In this document: piece after piece, positions 1 to 8,366 of the stretch
Layout: each line of letters starts with the position of its first letter
How positions within the stretch are numbered: position 1 is the stretch's first letter
NCBI GenBank assembly: GCA_937995655.1
Contig: CALKJI010000004.1
Span: 124,001 to 188,000 of the forward strand
Direction: 5' to 3'
DNA from: an uncultured Pseudothermotoga sp.
GTDB taxonomy: Bacteria; Thermotogota; Thermotogae; Thermotogales; DSM-5069
DNA length: 64,000 bases
The notes under the pieces: model-generated
Seen by the model: the letters and a program-made list of their open reading frames with translations, nothing else
What the model was told of the DNA's origin: nothing
Databases searched by the model: none
Position numbers and translations under genes: made by a program

Positions 1-419
1 CTTGTGTTTTCAATGAAGTCTTTTGGATCAGTACCCTCTACAAATGTCACTTCGATACCAAATCTCTTGAGATATTGGGAAAAGAGTTTGCTTGTCCACC
101 CATAGGCGTCTTTGACACAGACCACATGATCCCCACTTTTCAAAAATGCCATTGTTGCCGCACTAACGGCTGCTATTCCAGAAGCAAAGAGTTTTGCATC
201 TTCTGCCTTTTCTAACGCCGCGATCTTTTTCTCTACCACTTCTGCCGTCGGGTTCTTACCTCTACTGTACAAATGTGCCTCAAATTCATTCAGTAGTGAA
301 TTTTGGAATTCCTCAAAATTCTTGAAGGAAAATATGGAGGTTTCGTATATAGGAACACTCACAGGATCATAAGAAAAACCTTTTTCTGCATAATTGTGAA
401 GAATCTCGGTGATATCCAT
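1..419 (-). CDS. Cys/Met-metabolism PLP-dependent enzyme, partial
   Basis: N-terminal about 139 residues of a pyridoxal-phosphate enzyme of the cystathionine gamma-synthase / methionine gamma-lyase fold; the window edge removes the C-terminal part, including the PLP lysine. Visible family landmarks are YSRGKNPTAEVVEKKIAALE near residues 45-65, followed by a cofactor-binding stretch FASGIAAVSAATMA near 72-85. Enzymes of this family carry out gamma- or beta-elimination or replacement on sulfur amino acids, but the partial sequence cannot show which. ATG start at 419. It lies 15 bases downstream of a sugar permease on the same strand, so it probably shares that operon although a metabolic link is not obvious. 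Confidence 0.8.
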   Translation of the reverse strand, partial: MDITEILHNYAEKGFSYDPVSVPIYETSIFSFKNFEEFQNSLLNEFEAHLYSRGKNPTAEVVEKKIAALEKAEDAKLFASGIAAVSAATMAFLKSGDHVVCVKDAYGWTSKLFSQYLKRFGIEVTFVEGTDPKDFIENT

Positions 420-434
420 GGTACTTTCCTCCCC

Positions 435-1259
435 TCACTCTTTCACGGCACCTTGCGTTAGCCCTTGAACGATATACTTTTGAGCGAATGCAAAAATCAG
501 CATAGCCGGTAGAAGAGCTATCATCACACCTGCTGCCATCGCACCCCAGTCTATATCAGCCTTACCCACGAACGAGTTCAGCCCGACTGGGATTGTCTTC
601 TTAGACTCGCTGTTCAGGAGCATGATAGCAAGAAACAGTTCATTCCAGCAGTTTACAAAGGCAAAACAAAAGGTTGCTGCGAGACCTGGCGCAGTCACTG
701 GAAAGACTACCTTGAAGAGCATCTGTAGCTTTTTGCAACCATCTATCAAAGCGGCTTCCTCGATACTCTCAGGTATCCTTTCGAAAAATCCTTTCATCAT
801 GATCGAAGAAAAAGGTACCATTATGCCTGTGTAAAGAAAGATAAGAACAAACAGACTGTCTGTGAAACCTACTGGGGCAAACATGACATATATGGATGAC
901 ATCAAGATAAAACCAGGGATTATCTGAGTCATAAAAAGGAGGAAGAACAAAACCTTGTTCGCCGAGAATTGTTTTCTTGCTAGTACGTATCCACTGAAGG
1001 ATGCAACGATCAAGGCAGCCAAGGAAGAAAATAACGAAACAAATATGCTGTTCGATGTGTACCTTGTGAAGTTCAAAGATCTTAAAAGATACCTATAGTT
1101 TTCAAAGGTTATCTCTTTTGGCCAATAAGTAATTGGATAGGTATACATCTCTGTTTGTCCTTTTAGCGATGTAACTAAGGTCCAGTAAAGTGGAAAAAGT
1201 GCACACATCAGAAATGCACCTAAAGCCAGGACTCTAATAATGAGTAAGAGTCTTTTCAT
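435..1259 (-). CDS. CUT1 sugar ABC transporter permease (MalG-like)
   Basis: Inner-membrane permease of a carbohydrate uptake ABC importer, 274 residues with about six hydrophobic segments. The cytoplasmic EAA loop that docks the ATPase is visible as EEAALIDGCKKLQMLFKVVFPVTAPG around residues 165-190. ATG chosen at 1259, overlapping the stop of the upstream permease (TGATG) and placed after a GAGGGTGG ribosome site. It forms a set with the permease at 1259-2131 and the binding protein at 2179-3429. No ATPase gene is nearby, so a shared ATPase encoded elsewhere is likely. Substrate unknown. Confidence 0.92.
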   Translation of the reverse strand: MKRLLLIIRVLALGAFLMCALFPLYWTLVTSLKGQTEMYTYPITYWPKEITFENYRYLLRSLNFTRYTSNSIFVSLFSSLAALIVASFSGYVLARKQFSANKVLFFLLFMTQIIPGFILMSSIYVMFAPVGFTDSLFVLIFLYTGIMVPFSSIMMKGFFERIPESIEEAALIDGCKKLQMLFKVVFPVTAPGLAATFCFAFVNCWNELFLAIMLLNSESKKTIPVGLNSFVGKADIDWGAMAAGVMIALLPAMLIFAFAQKYIVQGLTQGAVKE

Positions 1260-2131
1260 CAAAAACCACCCTCGGTTTTGCTGAATCTCAGATAGAAATA
1301 GGCGTAAGTTACAAGGATTAGCATAATAACAACACCGATCGCAGAAGCCACTCCATAGTTGTACTCGTTATATACTTTGCTTATTAGCAGTGTGGAAAGT
1401 ATATGTGAACTTCCAGCAGGACCACCGTTGGTCATGGAGAAAATAATATCTGGAAAATTTACAATCCAGATGAATCTTATAAGTGTTGTGTTTATTATTA
1501 CAGGTTTTACATAGGGAATGGTTATTCTTACAAATTGCTTGAATGCATTGGCTCCATCTATTCTTGCTGCTTCATACAGTTCTTGTGGCACAGACTGAAG
1601 AGCAGCAAGGAGCATGATGGCAAAGAAAGGTATGCCATACCATATATTTGCAACTATCGCTGAATACAATGCATAATGGGGATCTGAAAGGAAGGCTATT
1701 TTTTCTTTTATAATACCAATTTTCAAAAGCAAATCGTTTATAACACCTGCGGAACCGTGAAACATCCAACGCCATTGAAGACCTATCACGAAACCTGAAA
1801 CAGCCCATGGGTAGAAGACGAGTGCCGTATAAATACCTCTACCCTTGAAGGGTTTTCTAAGCAGTAAAGCCAAGGAGAAACCAAGTACAAACTGCAAGGA
1901 CAAAGAAACTAAGACCCATTTTGCAGTGTTCTTAAGAGCTTGAACAAAGATTGGATCGCAAAAAGCATCTGCGAAATTCTTAAAACCAATGAATTTTTTT
2001 GTCAGATAGTACATGTTATAGTCTTGAAAAGCCATGAAGATCGATCTAATAGCTGGTACAAAGGTGACGACGCTTATAAAAAGAAAAGTTGGCAAGATCA
2101 TGAAAAGAATGAATTTTCTATCCTTAACCAT
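1259..2131 (-). CDS. CUT1 sugar ABC transporter permease (MalF-like)
   Basis: Partner permease of 290 residues with N-terminal transmembrane segment, then about five more, and an EAA loop (ELYEAARIDGANAFKQFVRITIPY) near residues 185-210. A longer open frame runs upstream to 2218 but overlaps the binding-protein gene. The ATG at 2131 has a GGGGAGAG ribosome site and begins MVKDRKFILFMILP, the normal start for this family. Translation is coupled to the downstream permease by a TGATG overlap. Part of a three-gene importer with no visible ATPase. Confidence 0.92.
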   Translation of the reverse strand: MVKDRKFILFMILPTFLFISVVTFVPAIRSIFMAFQDYNMYYLTKKFIGFKNFADAFCDPIFVQALKNTAKWVLVSLSLQFVLGFSLALLLRKPFKGRGIYTALVFYPWAVSGFVIGLQWRWMFHGSAGVINDLLLKIGIIKEKIAFLSDPHYALYSAIVANIWYGIPFFAIMLLAALQSVPQELYEAARIDGANAFKQFVRITIPYVKPVIINTTLIRFIWIVNFPDIIFSMTNGGPAGSSHILSTLLISKVYNEYNYGVASAIGVVIMLILVTYAYFYLRFSKTEGGF

Positions 2132-2152
2132 GAGATCGTTCTCTCCCCAAAT

Positions 2153-2173
2153 GTGGGGGCTATTTGCCCCCAC
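2153..2173 (-). promoter_or_regulatory. intercistronic hairpin after binding-protein gene
   Basis: Perfect 8-bp GC-rich stem, GTGGGGGC / GCCCCCAC, with loop TATTT, between the binding-protein stop and the permease ribosome site. No long T-run follows, so it is more likely an mRNA 3'-end stabiliser or partial attenuator than a full terminator. Comparable hairpins sit at the same place in the four other ABC operons of this window. Confidence 0.7.
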
Positions 2174-2178
2174 TTGGA

Positions 2179-3429
2179 TTACTTTATACCATACTCCTTT
2201 TTCCAAAACTCCGCCCATTCTTTTACTGCCTGATTCAAATCCTTCTTTCCTAGAATGATATTTTGAATATCATTTTTGTGTTTTTCTGCATAAGCCGGGA
2301 ACCCTGCCATGTGCACTGGCCTTTCGTAGAAGACGTACTTATCAGCATTTGTGAGCTCTTCATACCATGCAAGATATGGTCCAGTTGAATAATATGGATC
2401 TGCAAAAGCAGATTTGCAATTTGGAATAGTGCCGTTGAGTTGAGAGAATCTTGCATTCACCTCAGGTGAAGATAAGAATTTCACAAGTTCCCAAGCTTCG
2501 TCTTTGTATTTTGAATATGATGCTATACCCCAACCTGCATTGCCATAATCCAGATAGACCTTTCCGTGAGGACCAACCGGCATAGGTGCAACACCATACA
2601 GGTTGGGATCACCGAGCCTTCGTTCGACTATCGGAACTGTATCGGGGTCTTGAATCAAAAATGGGGTCATTCCAGAGACAAATCCGTTCACTTGTTCTGC
2701 CCAACCCCAGTTCAAGGAATCTTTGGGAGAACAATCGTTGTAGAGCTTTATCCACATCTTTAGACCTTCTATTGCACCGGGTGTGTCGTGGTACGGTACA
2801 CCATCCGTTGTCAAATAACCCCTGTCAGGTCTTGGATCGATATTAGGTACATAGGACATTATCACTATCTCTGAGAAAGAATGTTCACTTGGCCCTCCTC
2901 TGAAGGCAAAACCATACTTTCCTTGGGCTGGAACGGTTAGCTTCTTGGCATATTCATACAGTTCTTGCATTGTTCTGGGAACTGGTATGTTGTTCTTTTC
3001 GAGAATGTCCTTTCTGTAGAATAAAGCTTTGATAAAGAAACCATATGGTATGTAGAAAGTCTTTCCTTGAATCTTCGTTGCGGCGGTTTTTGTGAGATCA
3101 AGAAGATCGTTCCAACCGTCCCACTTTTTAACATATTCGGTAAGATCGAGTAAGTTCTTGTTGTTTACATGAATCGCAAGGAAATTGTCGCGCACTTCAA
3201 AGACATCAACCTTCTGTTTGGTATTGAGCATCATAATGAGTTTCTGATCAGAGCTTTCATAGGGTGGAGAGATAAGTTCAACTTTAACGCCAGGGTGTTT
3301 TGCTTCAAATTCGTCAAGAAGTTGCCTCAAGAGTTCTGTACGGGCAGGACTTGTAATCGTTTCAACCATTGTAAGAGTGATTGCTCCAAAGGTTGTCGCA
3401 ACAAAAAAGACCACCAAAATTACATAGAA
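2179..3429 (-). CDS. CUT1 extracellular sugar-binding protein
   Basis: Family 1 extracellular solute-binding protein of about 416 residues. A hydrophobic leader (FYVILVVFFVATTFGA) is followed by TSPARTELLRQLLDEFEAKHPGVKVELI, the usual N-lobe start. It delivers a sugar or oligosaccharide to the two permeases downstream. The start is uncertain. An in-frame ATG at 3474 overlaps a good -10 hexamer and has no ribosome site. A TTG at 3429 lies 12 bases after GGGGGTGAG and is preferred here, though it leaves the signal peptide without its basic residues (KTRR lie just upstream). A GTG one frame away would give a typical MRKxR leader if one base were missing from the A4 run. Confidence 0.85.
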   Translation of the reverse strand, partial: FYVILVVFFVATTFGAITLTMVETITSPARTELLRQLLDEFEAKHPGVKVELISPPYESSDQKLIMMLNTKQKVDVFEVRDNFLAIHVNNKNLLDLTEYVKKWDGWNDLLDLTKTAATKIQGKTFYIPYGFFIKALFYRKDILEKNNIPVPRTMQELYEYAKKLTVPAQGKYGFAFRGGPSEHSFSEIVIMSYVPNIDPRPDRGYLTTDGVPYHDTPGAIEGLKMWIKLYNDCSPKDSLNWGWAEQVNGFVSGMTPFLIQDPDTVPIVERRLGDPNLYGVAPMPVGPHGKVYLDYGNAGWGIASYSKYKDEAWELVKFLSSPEVNARFSQLNGTIPNCKSAFADPYYSTGPYLAWYEELTNADKYVFYERPVHMAGFPAYAEKHKNDIQNIILGKKDLNQAVKEWAEFWKKEYGIK

Positions 3430-3459
3430 CAACCGCCTCGTTTTCTCACCCCCAAGTAT

Positions 3460-3478
3460 TGGTATTATGATCATACCA
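3460..3478. promoter_or_regulatory. nested palindrome overlapping -10 box, candidate LacI operator
   Basis: Outer arms TGGTAT and ATACCA, 7 bases apart, enclose a perfect 10-bp palindrome TATGATCATA. It covers the -10 hexamer of the minus-strand promoter for the binding protein at 2179-3429. The LacI-family gene immediately upstream makes repression by that protein plausible, but the sequence differs from the other candidate operator at 7817-7830 apart from the GGTA..TACC arms. Confidence 0.5.
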
Positions 3479-3499
3479 TAGTATCATAACGAAAGTCAA
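3470..3499 (-). promoter_or_regulatory. sigma-70-type promoter for binding-protein operon
   Basis: On the minus strand TTGACT (3494-3499), 18-base spacer, TATGAT (3470-3475). Transcription would start near 3463, downstream of the in-frame ATG at 3474, which argues for a later translation start. Confidence 0.55.
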
Positions 3500-3773
3500 A
3501 ACTCTTAGATGACAGTTGTCGAGGTTTTGAGATAAGGAAAGTGTCAAATTGTCATTCAGCAACAGCTGATGTATCTTTAATGAGATCTGTTTGGTGTCAA
3601 GAATTCTAAAGATGAAGTGGACTCCCGAAGTGCTCAAAAGGGGAAATTCAATTGTCTTGGAAGAAATCCTTCTGGAAGATAAAAGAACCAAATCCTTCAA
3701 CCGAGTTGAAGGAGTGCTAAAAGCATCAAGGACGGCCATTCAACATAGAAATGAAAAGTTATTATCTGAAAAA
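3500..3773. other. intergenic region with one hairpin
   Basis: Region between lacI (minus strand, ends 3774) and the promoter of the next operon. The only clear structure is a perfect 8-bp inverted repeat, CCTTCAAC / GTTGAAGG with 3-base loop, at 3694-3712. On the minus strand it is followed by a weak T-rich stretch and could end the lacI transcript. Open frames on both strands here lack ribosome sites and family resemblance. Confidence 0.45.
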
Positions 3774-4760
3774 CTAAGCGCTTTCTCTCACAATAAGTTC
3801 CACGTCCAATACGATTTGTTTGGGTTTATCGCGTTTTTCCGAAAGCCTCTCCTGTAAAATCTCAAAGGCTATCATACCTTCTTGAAATTTATCGATCTTC
3901 ACAGTTGTGATGGTTGGGTGCACAAAGGATGCATAGGATATATCGTCATAACCAACGATTGATACATCTTCTGGAACGGTCTTACCAAATGTTCTCAGGG
4001 CTTTCAATGCCGCTATGGCAAAGACATCGTTGAAGCAAAAGATGGCATCATAGTCAAGATCTTTCAATTCACTGATCTTGTTGAAGCAAGATTCGTAGCC
4101 TTCTTCGATTTCAACCATGTGGTATGGTTTTAGACCGTATTCTTTCATCGCCTTTACATAACCCTGATACCTCATCTTGGCCACCGACTTATACATGTAG
4201 CCATTGATCATCAAAATCTTTTTCCTGCCTTTGTCCAAAAGATGTTTCGTTGCAAGATAACCACCCTTGAAATCATCTGAATAGACTTCATCCAGTTGCG
4301 AGTTTTCAAAATGAACGCCCAATATTACAAAAGGATAGTTCATACTTACTAGATAACTGATATCGTCACTGTCAAACTGTGTGGGGGAAATGATAATGCC
4401 ATCGACTCTTTTCTCAATGAGTGTTTTGATGGCCTTTATTTCGTTTATATAATCTCTCTCTGTGTTCATCAGAATTATTTGATATCCATACTTTCTTGCG
4501 CAGTATTCTATACCTTTGAAGACCTCTGCATAGAAAGGATTCGAGCTGTCTTCAAAAACAACACCTATGGTTTTTGTAATCCCATTCTTGAGAGAGAGTG
4601 CGTTTAGATCTCTTATATATCCAAGTTCCTTTGCTGCTTGTAAAACCTTCTGTTTTGTTTGAGGGTTTATATCTGGCTTGTTATTCAAGGCCCTCGATAC
4701 CGTATTTATGGAAACACCAGCTCTGATTGCGATGTCTTTTATTGTGACGAACTTTTTCAA
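3774..4760 (-). CDS. LacI-family transcriptional regulator
   Basis: 328 residues: N-terminal LacI helix-turn-helix (TIKDIAIRAGVSINTVSRAL at about residues 5-24, then hinge DINPQTKQKVLQAAKELGY), followed by a periplasmic-binding-protein-like effector domain from about 60 onward (TIGVVFEDSSNPFYAEVFKG). It should be a sugar-responsive repressor. TTG start with GGAGGTC eight bases upstream. It lies 50 bases after the permease at 4811-5641, so it is the last gene of that ABC operon and sits just upstream of the second importer. Candidate sites are the palindromes at 7817-7830 and 3460-3478. Confidence 0.93.
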   Translation of the reverse strand: MKKFVTIKDIAIRAGVSINTVSRALNNKPDINPQTKQKVLQAAKELGYIRDLNALSLKNGITKTIGVVFEDSSNPFYAEVFKGIEYCARKYGYQIILMNTERDYINEIKAIKTLIEKRVDGIIISPTQFDSDDISYLVSMNYPFVILGVHFENSQLDEVYSDDFKGGYLATKHLLDKGRKKILMINGYMYKSVAKMRYQGYVKAMKEYGLKPYHMVEIEEGYESCFNKISELKDLDYDAIFCFNDVFAIAALKALRTFGKTVPEDVSIVGYDDISYASFVHPTITTVKIDKFQEGMIAFEILQERLSEKRDKPKQIVLDVELIVRESA

Positions 4761-4810
4761 AGTTTAGACCTCCTTTTTGGCAATGCCCGCACAAACCTTT
4801 GAAAGATATT

Positions 4811-5641
4811 TTATCCCTTCACACTACCTAAGGTCAAACCCTCAATGAAATATTTTTGAAAGATCAGAAAGACTGTAACCGGTACAATAGCAGCCAAAAG
4901 CGCACCGGCGGCTATAACATTCCAGCTCGAGATCCATTGTCCTTGAAGGGCTGTCAGACCTATCGTAACGGTCTTCTTAGCGTCGCTTTGAAGCAATATC
5001 AAAGACCACAGATAGTCATTCCATATCCAAGTGAACTCCAAGATTGACAAAGCAGCCACAGCAGGCTTCAAGAGCGGCATTATTATTTTTGAGTAAATAG
5101 TGAACGCCTTTGCTCCATCTATCTTTGCTGCTTCAAAAAGACTCGTTGGTATAGTTACCATGAAGTTGCGCATGAAAAAGGTACAAAAGCCTATTTGAAA
5201 AGCGATGTGAAAGAGTATTACACCAAAGAGTGAGTCATATAAACCTGTCACAACGGAAAATCTATAGACAGGTATCAACAGCATTTGAAAAGGGATGAGC
5301 ATGCCAGCGACAAAGATGATCAAAATTGTCGTTCGCAATTTGAATTTATACCAAGCCAGCGCGAAGGCTCCAAGACTTGACAGAAAAAGGGTAACTGCTA
5401 CTGAGATACAAGTTACCAAGAACGTGTTCAAGAAATATCTTTGCATCTTTCCTTCAACCCAAGCTGTTTTGAAATTATCGGTCGTCCAAGTCTTTGGAAC
5501 AGACCAAAAGTTTCTGAGCATGAATATTTCGTCCATGGTTTTGAAGGCTGTGAAAAATGCTACCATCAATGGAATTAACCATATGACAACTATAAGTGTA
5601 GATAGCGTATAGAATAAGATCGCTCTTGAAATTTTTTTCAC
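4811..5641 (-). CDS. CUT1 sugar ABC transporter permease (MalG-like)
   Basis: 276-residue inner-membrane permease with about six hydrophobic segments and the EAA loop SLFEAAKIDGAKAFTIYSKIIMPLLKP near residues 165-190. GTG start with GGAGG ribosome site, overlapping the preceding permease stop by four bases. Ends with the family-typical C-terminus YFIEGLTLGSVKG. It works with 5638-6510 and 6566-7792; no ATPase gene accompanies them. Confidence 0.92.
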   Translation of the reverse strand: MKKISRAILFYTLSTLIVVIWLIPLMVAFFTAFKTMDEIFMLRNFWSVPKTWTTDNFKTAWVEGKMQRYFLNTFLVTCISVAVTLFLSSLGAFALAWYKFKLRTTILIIFVAGMLIPFQMLLIPVYRFSVVTGLYDSLFGVILFHIAFQIGFCTFFMRNFMVTIPTSLFEAAKIDGAKAFTIYSKIIMPLLKPAVAALSILEFTWIWNDYLWSLILLQSDAKKTVTIGLTALQGQWISSWNVIAAGALLAAIVPVTVFLIFQKYFIEGLTLGSVKG

Positions 5642-6510
5642 TCTCTTTCCTCCTTTTTCAGAACATTGAGTAGGTACATTATTATGAATCCAAGGGTAAT
5701 ACCAAATTGCACTACTGCAATCGATGCTCCATAACCCATTCTGTAGTTGTGGAAAGCTTGAACATACATGTAATTTGCCATGACACTTGAAGAGTAGAAG
5801 GGTCCGCCGCGGGTCATGACAAAAACTATATCGAAGGCTCTCAACGAGTCAATGATGTTCACAGTGATGGCAATTACCATCGCGGGCCTGAGTGCTGGCA
5901 AAATGACATACCAAAATCTTTGCGTAGCCTTTGCACCATCGACTATAGCAGCTTCAACCAATTCTCTCGAAACATTTTTGAGCCCAGCAAGAAAAAGGAT
6001 CATAACATAGGGTATCTGCCTCCACAGGGCTGCTGCTATAAGCGAATAAGTCACGATCTTTGGATCGCTCAGCCAAGGTTTTGCAAGTTGTTCCAAACCA
6101 ATCGATCTGAAAAATGTATTGACAATGCCACCTGTTGGTTCAAGAACCCATGACCAAATCTGACCAATGACTACAAAGGAAAGTGCCATTGGTAGATAAA
6201 CCAGAGACTTAAAGATCTTGTGACCAGGAAACTTCTGATCCATCAACATGGCAAAGATCAAACCTAAGGGGATGGAAAGAAGCACAAAACCGACCATCCA
6301 CTTGATGTTGTTCAGTAAAGAGAGGCCAAAATAGTTGTCTGTGATGAGTCTTTGAAAATTCTCTAAACCCACAAATTTCATCTTCGTCATTCCATCCCAC
6401 TTGGTGAAGCTTACAATGAAAGTTTGGAAAATAGGATAGATAACCCAGATTGAATACATACAAAGTGGAGCCGCAAGGAAAAGATAAGGTGTCAGTTTAT
6501 TTCTTTTCAT
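5638..6510 (-). CDS. CUT1 sugar ABC transporter permease (MalF-like)
   Basis: 290-residue permease starting MKRNKLTPYLFLAAPLCMYSI, with EAA loop ELVEAAIVDGAKATQRFWYVILPALRP near residues 190-215. The open frame extends upstream to 6609 but there it overlaps the hairpin and the end of the binding-protein gene. The ATG at 6510 has GGAGG at ideal spacing. The downstream permease overlaps its stop, implying coupled translation. Confidence 0.92.
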   Translation of the reverse strand: MKRNKLTPYLFLAAPLCMYSIWVIYPIFQTFIVSFTKWDGMTKMKFVGLENFQRLITDNYFGLSLLNNIKWMVGFVLLSIPLGLIFAMLMDQKFPGHKIFKSLVYLPMALSFVVIGQIWSWVLEPTGGIVNTFFRSIGLEQLAKPWLSDPKIVTYSLIAAALWRQIPYVMILFLAGLKNVSRELVEAAIVDGAKATQRFWYVILPALRPAMVIAITVNIIDSLRAFDIVFVMTRGGPFYSSSVMANYMYVQAFHNYRMGYGASIAVVQFGITLGFIIMYLLNVLKKEERE

Positions 6511-6535
6511 GACTTTTTTCCTCCAAAGATTGAAC

Positions 6536-6558
6536 CCTGCGGGCAAATCGCCCGCAGG
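6536..6558 (-). promoter_or_regulatory. intercistronic hairpin after binding-protein gene
   Basis: Perfect 9-bp stem CCTGCGGGC / GCCCGCAGG with 5-base loop, 7 bases after the binding-protein stop and upstream of the permease ribosome site. Same position and strength as the hairpin at 2153-2173. Confidence 0.7.
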
Positions 6559-6565
6559 AGAAAGA

Positions 6566-7792
6566 TCATTTCGAATAAATTCTCTTTCTCTCTTGTTCCA
6601 GTCTATCAAGAATCGAACTGACCTTTCCAGGATTCTGCATGAACTCTATGAAGGCATTCATACCAACCTCTGCCATTTCTGGATTGGTGTCTCTATCGTA
6701 GAATTGAGCGACACCAGAAGAAGCAACTATCATCTCAAGACCTTTCTTTGCATGGTCATCTGGTGGGGTAACTTCGACATTTGCAGCGAGTCTACCCAAG
6801 TCTTTAGCGAACTTTTCTTGAGCTTCTTTCGATGCTATGAATTTGAGAAAGACGATTGCTCCCTTCTTGTTTGGTGCGTTGGCTGGTATCATGAATCCAT
6901 CGATGGGTGTTTCTTCATAGAGTGGAACAGAAGGATCGATTATTGGAAATCTGAAGAAGTCAAGATCGTCCTTTACTTCGCTAGGAGCTACATCCTTTAT
7001 GAATTGGCCCATGTAGTACATTCCAGCTTGACCACGGAATAAGAAAGTTGCACCTTCCTGCCATTCATAGGCGGCATGGTTGGGTAAGAGATAACCTTTG
7101 TCTATCAGCTGCCTCCAGTACTCGAACACCTTCAAAAGCTTTGGATCGTTGTAAGGTACCTTCCCAGCAGTCAAATTGATGTGATATTCTAACCCATTAA
7201 TTCTCAAGTTGAGAATGTCAAACCACCCCGCAGCGGTCCATGGGAATTTTGTACCGATCGCTATGGGAACAACGCCATTCCTTTTCAATGTTTCACAAAC
7301 ATTCAAAAATTCATCCCACGTTCTTGGCTCCCTTATACCAAACTTGTCGAAGACCGATTTCCTGTAATATACCCCCCACCAGTACCAACTTTGAGGGATA
7401 AAGTAGATTTTGTCGTTGTAAGAACAGGTACTTTTGAAAGATGCAGGAAAATAATCTTCCCATTTTGTCGTCTGAAAGATTTCTTCTAACGGTGTGATTA
7501 AACCCATCTCTGCAAAATACCTCATTCTTTCACCGGCAAACCATGTGACTACATCTGCTGTTCCCTTTGGTGCGGCAAGCCAAGTTCTTAAAAGTGTTTT
7601 GAAATCTTCGTGCGCAAAGGTGTTTATAACCACTTCGTAGTCTGGATACTTCTGTTCAAAGATTTTTACCAGTTCTGCAAATGCCTTTCTTGGTGCTGGA
7701 TCTGACATGTAACTGTTTACGATGATCTTTTCTTTTGCCAAAGTGGTTAATGCTATCAAGACGACAAAGCAAATCAGTAGAAACTTCCTCAT
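6566..7792 (-). CDS. CUT1 extracellular sugar-binding protein
   Basis: 408-residue family 1 solute-binding protein. Signal peptide MRKFLLICFVVLIALTTLA, mature protein beginning near KEKIIVNSYMSDPAPRKAF. The body shows the usual two-lobe landmarks (FEQKYPDYEVVINTF, then GQAGMYYMGQFI and DGFMIPANAPNKKGAIVFLKF). ATG at 7792 preferred over a GTG two codons earlier because GGAGGT lies six bases from the ATG but abuts the GTG. First gene of an operon with two permeases and lacI; substrate unknown. Confidence 0.92.
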   Translation of the reverse strand: MRKFLLICFVVLIALTTLAKEKIIVNSYMSDPAPRKAFAELVKIFEQKYPDYEVVINTFAHEDFKTLLRTWLAAPKGTADVVTWFAGERMRYFAEMGLITPLEEIFQTTKWEDYFPASFKSTCSYNDKIYFIPQSWYWWGVYYRKSVFDKFGIREPRTWDEFLNVCETLKRNGVVPIAIGTKFPWTAAGWFDILNLRINGLEYHINLTAGKVPYNDPKLLKVFEYWRQLIDKGYLLPNHAAYEWQEGATFLFRGQAGMYYMGQFIKDVAPSEVKDDLDFFRFPIIDPSVPLYEETPIDGFMIPANAPNKKGAIVFLKFIASKEAQEKFAKDLGRLAANVEVTPPDDHAKKGLEMIVASSGVAQFYDRDTNPEMAEVGMNAFIEFMQNPGKVSSILDRLEQERKRIYSK

Positions 7793-7816
7793 GAGCACAC
7801 CTCCCCTTGTGATTCC

Positions 7817-7830
7817 CGGTAACGTTACCG
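7817..7830. promoter_or_regulatory. perfect 14-bp palindrome, likely LacI-family operator
   Basis: CGGTAACGTTACCG is a perfect palindrome with central CG, the typical form of LacI/GalR-family operators. It lies between the predicted promoter (7847-7875) and the start codon of the binding protein, where bound repressor would block transcription. The operon encodes its own LacI-family protein. Confidence 0.75.
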
Positions 7831-7846
7831 AGAAAATTACACTCTT

Positions 7847-7875
7847 ACGATAAGTGCGTTTTTAGTTTTTGTCAA
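7847..7875 (-). promoter_or_regulatory. sigma-70-type promoter
   Basis: On the minus strand TTGACA (7870-7875), 17-base spacer, TATCGT (7847-7852), upstream of the palindromic operator and the ABC operon. Confidence 0.65.
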
Positions 7876-8366
7876 ACTACAACGATCACCAAATTTGCTC
7901 ATTATTTACAATATACATGGGTGAAAGTTCTTTACTAACCTATTTTGATCTTTTTTTCTGTTCATGCTCTTTCTTTCTCACAGAATCCTTCCAAATGTCT
8001 AATCTGTTACAAAAAAATGAATGGCAGCCTTTGCAAGAAAAGGGGTTGTATTTTTTATCCTTTGCGAAAGGCAAGCCTCAGGATTTCTTCACCAAAGGGT
8101 ACTCACACATCTTTGTTTGTTAATGATTAGCAAGAAAGGTTTTGAAAATGTGGTGAGGTCCCAGGCGAAAGAAATGGCTTAGATATCATATACCTTTCTG
8201 TCACAATGGTAAAAATAGTGTGGACAGTTCTTTCTTTTTCTCGAACCATATTGTTTTCAATTCTTGGTTTTATCAAAGGATTACCAAACAGTATTTTTAA
8301 TGATGAAGTGTTCTATGATATAATTTTATGCGCGAAATTGTTATTTAAGCAACAAGGTGATCCATT
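7876..8366. other. intergenic region upstream of the MATE gene
   Basis: About 490 bases between divergent transcription units. An extended -10 (TGA-TATAAT) at 8316-8324 precedes the MATE gene by about 40 bases. A plus-strand open stretch around 7997-8123 has protein-like composition (LQKNEWQPLQEKGLYFLSF) but no ribosome site and no recognisable family, so it could be a gene remnant or chance. No RNA gene recognised. Confidence 0.4.
8316..8324 (+). promoter_or_regulatory. extended -10 element before the MATE gene
   Basis: TGA followed directly by TATAAT. The -35 region 17 bases upstream (TTTAAT) is poor, as often tolerated with an extended -10. Confidence 0.5.

Noticed and set aside
3446-3739. 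97-codon minus-strand frame between lacI and the binding-protein gene
   Set aside because: Overlaps promoter and palindrome, lacks a ribosome site, no family resemblance.
6509-7042. 177-codon plus-strand frame across the sugar-binding gene
   Set aside because: Antisense to a well-supported binding protein and hairpin; no recognisable protein or start signal.
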